DNA of 60,000 nt from Takakia lepidozioides (taxonomy: Eukaryota; Streptophyta; Takakiopsida; Takakiales; Takakiaceae). Of the stretch, positions 57,196-60,000 are shown one piece after another; position 1 is the first letter of the stretch; each line of letters begins with the position of its first letter. The stretch is from assembly GCA_030704615.1 (NCBI GenBank), contig CM060732.1, positions 39,849,053-39,909,052 on the forward strand, written 5' to 3'. A program made the translations under genes and the position numbers. Under the pieces are notes generated by a model. That model searched no databases and had not been told where the DNA came from. It saw only the letters and a list, made by a program, of their open reading frames with translations.

Positions 57196-59376
57196 CTAGC
57201 AGCTCTTCCCCAGGTCCTGTGAGTGAAGGTGGTAGCTGCCTACAATCATTGCAGAACTTGTTTCTTGTTCACTAGCATCTTGAGTCTGTGCAGTTGGAGG
57301 GGACTCAGTAAACAAGGCAGGTAAGGCAGGTAAGGCTGATTCGGCTCTTCTGCCGGACAAAGAGTCAGTGGCAGCCAGAGGAGACCCCACTGACAATGGT
57401 GACAGGGCTGCCTGGCCTTTTACAACCAATACAAGACTTGTGATCTGTCCACCATCTTGAATTTGAGCTGTTGGAGAAACAAACAAGGGTGACAAGGCTG
57501 CCTGGCCTTTTGCAGGACCTTTAAGCTGGCCACGAGCATGAGGAATGAGAGAGCTTCCACTCTTTCCACTAGCATATTGATTCTGTGCCATTGGAGGGGA
57601 GGAAGAGCAGGGTGACGAGGTCGCCTGGCCTTTCACACACATAGCAGAACTTGCATATTGTGGACTAGAATTTTCAATCTGTGCCTGGGAGGCAGCCGAG
57701 GGTGGCAAGGCTGCCTGGCCTTCCATTCGTCTCAGATCAAACTTGTAGACAAACCTGCCATCTACCCCAGGTTCATACCTCATGTTCACGATTTTGTAGA
57801 GCCCAATATAAATGTAGGACTCCCCAGTTGGACTCTTCTTATCCTTCTCCCCTCTGATAACCCGAATAGGAAAAGTACGCTCAAAACTGTTTTTGAGAGC
57901 CTCGTTTCCCCGTTTCAGTTCCTGGTCAGCAATGTGGTGTGCATTGCCAGATCTGCAAGACAGCCCTCCTTGCCCTGTATAGGTAATAAAATCACCCTTA
58001 TCTTCATCGTCTTGATATGGATTCGCAGCATCAGTTTTCATAACGATGCTGGTGGCCAATGCTACCCCACAGGCCAGCTTGTGCTTACTTACGTAGGCAA
58101 TGCCCGCTTCAGTCTGTTGGTGGAGTCCTACCATCACCATCTCAACTCTGTACCAAAATTGATCACCCACTTTCACCCCAGGTACATTGCCAATGAACTG
58201 GTCAGTATTCACCCGTAGACCTTCTAAAGTCATTTGCTTGCTGGCCCGTAGGTCTGGTCTCTCCCTGCAAGGTTGACCCTTTAACTTGCATGTAGCCGCT
58301 CGAGCCTCTTCTACCTCAATGAAGGTCTGCCGGTACTGCTCGAAGGTATAAATTGCTTGTACCACCTTCTGCCTGTCCACACCAGGATTGACAAGCACCC
58401 ATTGTAAATGTATCTGCCAAACTCAAATCACCACGAGTGACCACTTCTAAGGGCTGCAACAGCAGGTTTAAGCAAACACTACACGGACATGCATACACCA
58501 CATGGGCCTACAGACCGGATAAGCTTACCTGTCCACGTCCATTCCTTCTCCATTTTTCATCATCTTCTCCCAGTCTCGGGCCCCTCTAGGAAGTACCTTC
58601 TTACTTGGCGATGGTGAACATGCATTTCCCTTCAAAGCCCCTGCTAGAAGCTGGGTTATCCTGCTTACTGTCTTCCCCCCAGAGCCATCGCAAGTTTCGT
58701 TGCCACTACTTCCCCAAGAGAGTTCGTCCCGATTATAGCCAGGGGAGGGGGTCGTCAAAGATGTAAGGAAAGAGCCCCCAAAGGGCGGATAAGTTCCTGA
58801 ACTGGAAAAATCATTCAGTCTCTTCTGAATCTCCTCTTCTTCACCCCAACCCATCAACATGTCTGAGGCCCTCAGCAGTGCACCACCCTCCACGCACTGC
58901 CTCTTACTTGAAGTGTCTTCCACCTCACGCCAATTGTCACCTGGGGATAAATGCTTGGACTGTAGAGGCTGGACAGACAGGGCATATAATTGGCATTCGC
59001 TGGGAGCAAGTGTTGCGTTGCGGACAAGAGAGACTGGAGGAGATCCCTCGCAACACACACAGCTGTCTCCGGAAGTTGTATAAGTTTCTCCTCCTCCCAG
59101 GTGCTCCTGTACGTTGCCATCCAACAGTTCTGCAGAGGAAGGCTCACGACAGCCAGAGCCGACTCTGAACTCGTCCCCACAGCAATTCTTTGTCGAACTC
59201 TCAGGCGTAAATCCTACACCTTTCTTCTTGCAATCATCAAAACAAGCTGGAGAGGGCTTACTTATAAAATTACGCACCCCTGCTGCACCTGGGACGATCT
59301 TTGTGATAACGCACTCGCCATCCTCGTTGGAAATACACATATCCAACTCTAAGCTCAAATCACCCATTCCAGACAT
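57196..59376 (-). CDS. SUVH-like SRA-domain protein without SET domain
   Basis: Two exons, 58529-59376 and 57196-58372, join in phase (MDVD-R-QKVVQAIYTFEQ) to about 674 residues. The first is acidic/Ser-rich with several Cys and no domain I know. The second opens with the helix before the SRA domain in SUVH histone methyltransferases (QAIYTFEQYRQTFIEVEEAR), then the SRA domain: VPGVKVGDQFWYRVEMVMVG, LHQQTEAGIAYV, ATSIV, ITYTGQGG, LKRGNEALKNSFERTFPIRV and SYIYIGLYKI. The usual YDG signature is YIG here. SRA domains bind methylated cytosine and act in the nucleus. Instead of pre-SET/SET the protein continues with a Ser/Pro/Gln-rich tail having about four KGQAALSPL-type repeats and stops. The start codon 59,376 (MSGMGDLSLELDMC) is the first ATG in frame; an upstream exon is possible. 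Confidence 0.75.
57280..57740 (-). repeat. Degenerate tandem repeats in the SRA-gene tail
   Basis: GGCTGCCTGGCCTT (plus strand; KGQAA in the protein) recurs at about 57,408, 57,500, 57,625 (GGTCGCCTGGCCTT) and 57,709. The intervening 90-125 bp share CCATCTTGAATTTGAGCTGT-like blocks. Confidence 0.75.
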
Positions 59377-60000
59377 CGGACCTCCCTCCCTAGGACTTAA
59401 AACCTTCCAGACTCTTGGATTCCCCTCAAACCCAACAGCTGAAGAGGGCCAGAAGGGTGACACACTCTGCTACTTACCCAGCAACATGAGCGCTCCCAAC
59501 CCAAAATCCTGCCCAGAGAGACAGCAAAGGCCGAGAGACAAAAGCCTTCGTACAACCTGAGACCGACGTTGCAATGGGTCCATAGGGCGGCATGGCAGCA
59601 GCTGCGCAGCTTGTGGGATTTGCTGCAATCCTGGCAAAGCACGCGTACACAGTACCCAGTGCGGCGTAGATTGCATATCACATCTCAACAGAACAGACCT
59701 CCTTGTTATTTGCAGCAAGTCTTGTTTGTCATTTGATGGATCCTCTCACTCTTTGCAAAACTTAGTAACTTCCAATGTGCAATTGCTACCAAATTCAATT
59801 GTATGTATAGGTACTACGGTTGGTTGCCGATTGCGACAGTGCACTCCATGCAAATGATGGGTTGATTATTAGAAAAGCTTCCCATAGTCAGTCATGATCG
59901 CGCGAAACAGCCCAACACCACCATATCATTACACGAAACAACTGAAGCACGCAGCTGATTTTAAGCTTAGTCTGCTTCTTGATGTGCACTCGAGACAGTA
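59377..60000. other. Upstream flank of the SRA gene
   Basis: Expected promoter and 5' untranslated region. A possible acceptor (GTAGCAG before AGTGTGTCACC, about 59,465) would allow an upstream exon. I see no other gene. Confidence 0.35.

Overview
The window is nuclear DNA of a land plant. Four plant-type genes are cut into short exons with GT-AG introns and lie among many decayed transposable elements. Introns are long and repeat-loaded, and a fragment resembles a Slo-type potassium channel. I would therefore look among seedless plants (ferns, lycophytes, bryophytes) before flowering plants, but I cannot name the species.

Left third (0-17 kb), accessory DNA. At 39-800 are three exon-like blocks of a Slo/BK-type K+ channel RCK domain. 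From 1.36 to about 7.2 kb two diverged direct repeats (LTR candidates) bracket a broken gag-only gene and several minisatellites. From 7.4 to 9.7 kb I see only AT-rich DNA. From about 9.7 to 15.9 kb, on the minus strand, lies the most unusual object here: a dead, 5'-truncated Ty3/gypsy-like retroelement with the order gag - aspartic protease - C5 cytosine DNA methyltransferase - (reverse transcriptase deleted) - integrase - PHD finger - polypurine tract - 3' LTR. Its methyltransferase motif IV reads PYQ where PCQ is expected.

Middle (18.1-37.2 kb), genic. An intact 26-exon HECT E3 ubiquitin ligase of the UPL6 type (minus strand, start 33,234) stands head-to-head with an intact five-exon thylakoid-lumen TPR protein (plus strand, start 34,020). 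The 785 bp between their start codons carries an 11-bp inverted repeat.

Right part (37.2-60 kb). Repeat-rich intergenic DNA contains an hAT-type MITE with a perfect 8-bp target duplication, tRNA-derived SINE copies and L1-like LINE remnants. A plus-strand gene of the tRNA nucleotidyltransferase/poly(A) polymerase family follows (about 43.3-55.6 kb); its introns hold several copies of a second LINE family that repeatedly abuts (TC)n tracts. A minus-strand two-exon gene at 57.2-59.4 kb encodes an SUVH-like SRA domain without a SET domain, so it converges on the polymerase gene.

The short 3' tail of the (TC)n-associated LINE recurs at about a dozen places in introns across the window. I see no shared pathway among the host genes. 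All exon boundaries were worked out by hand from splice signals, phase and remembered family conservation, not by alignment.
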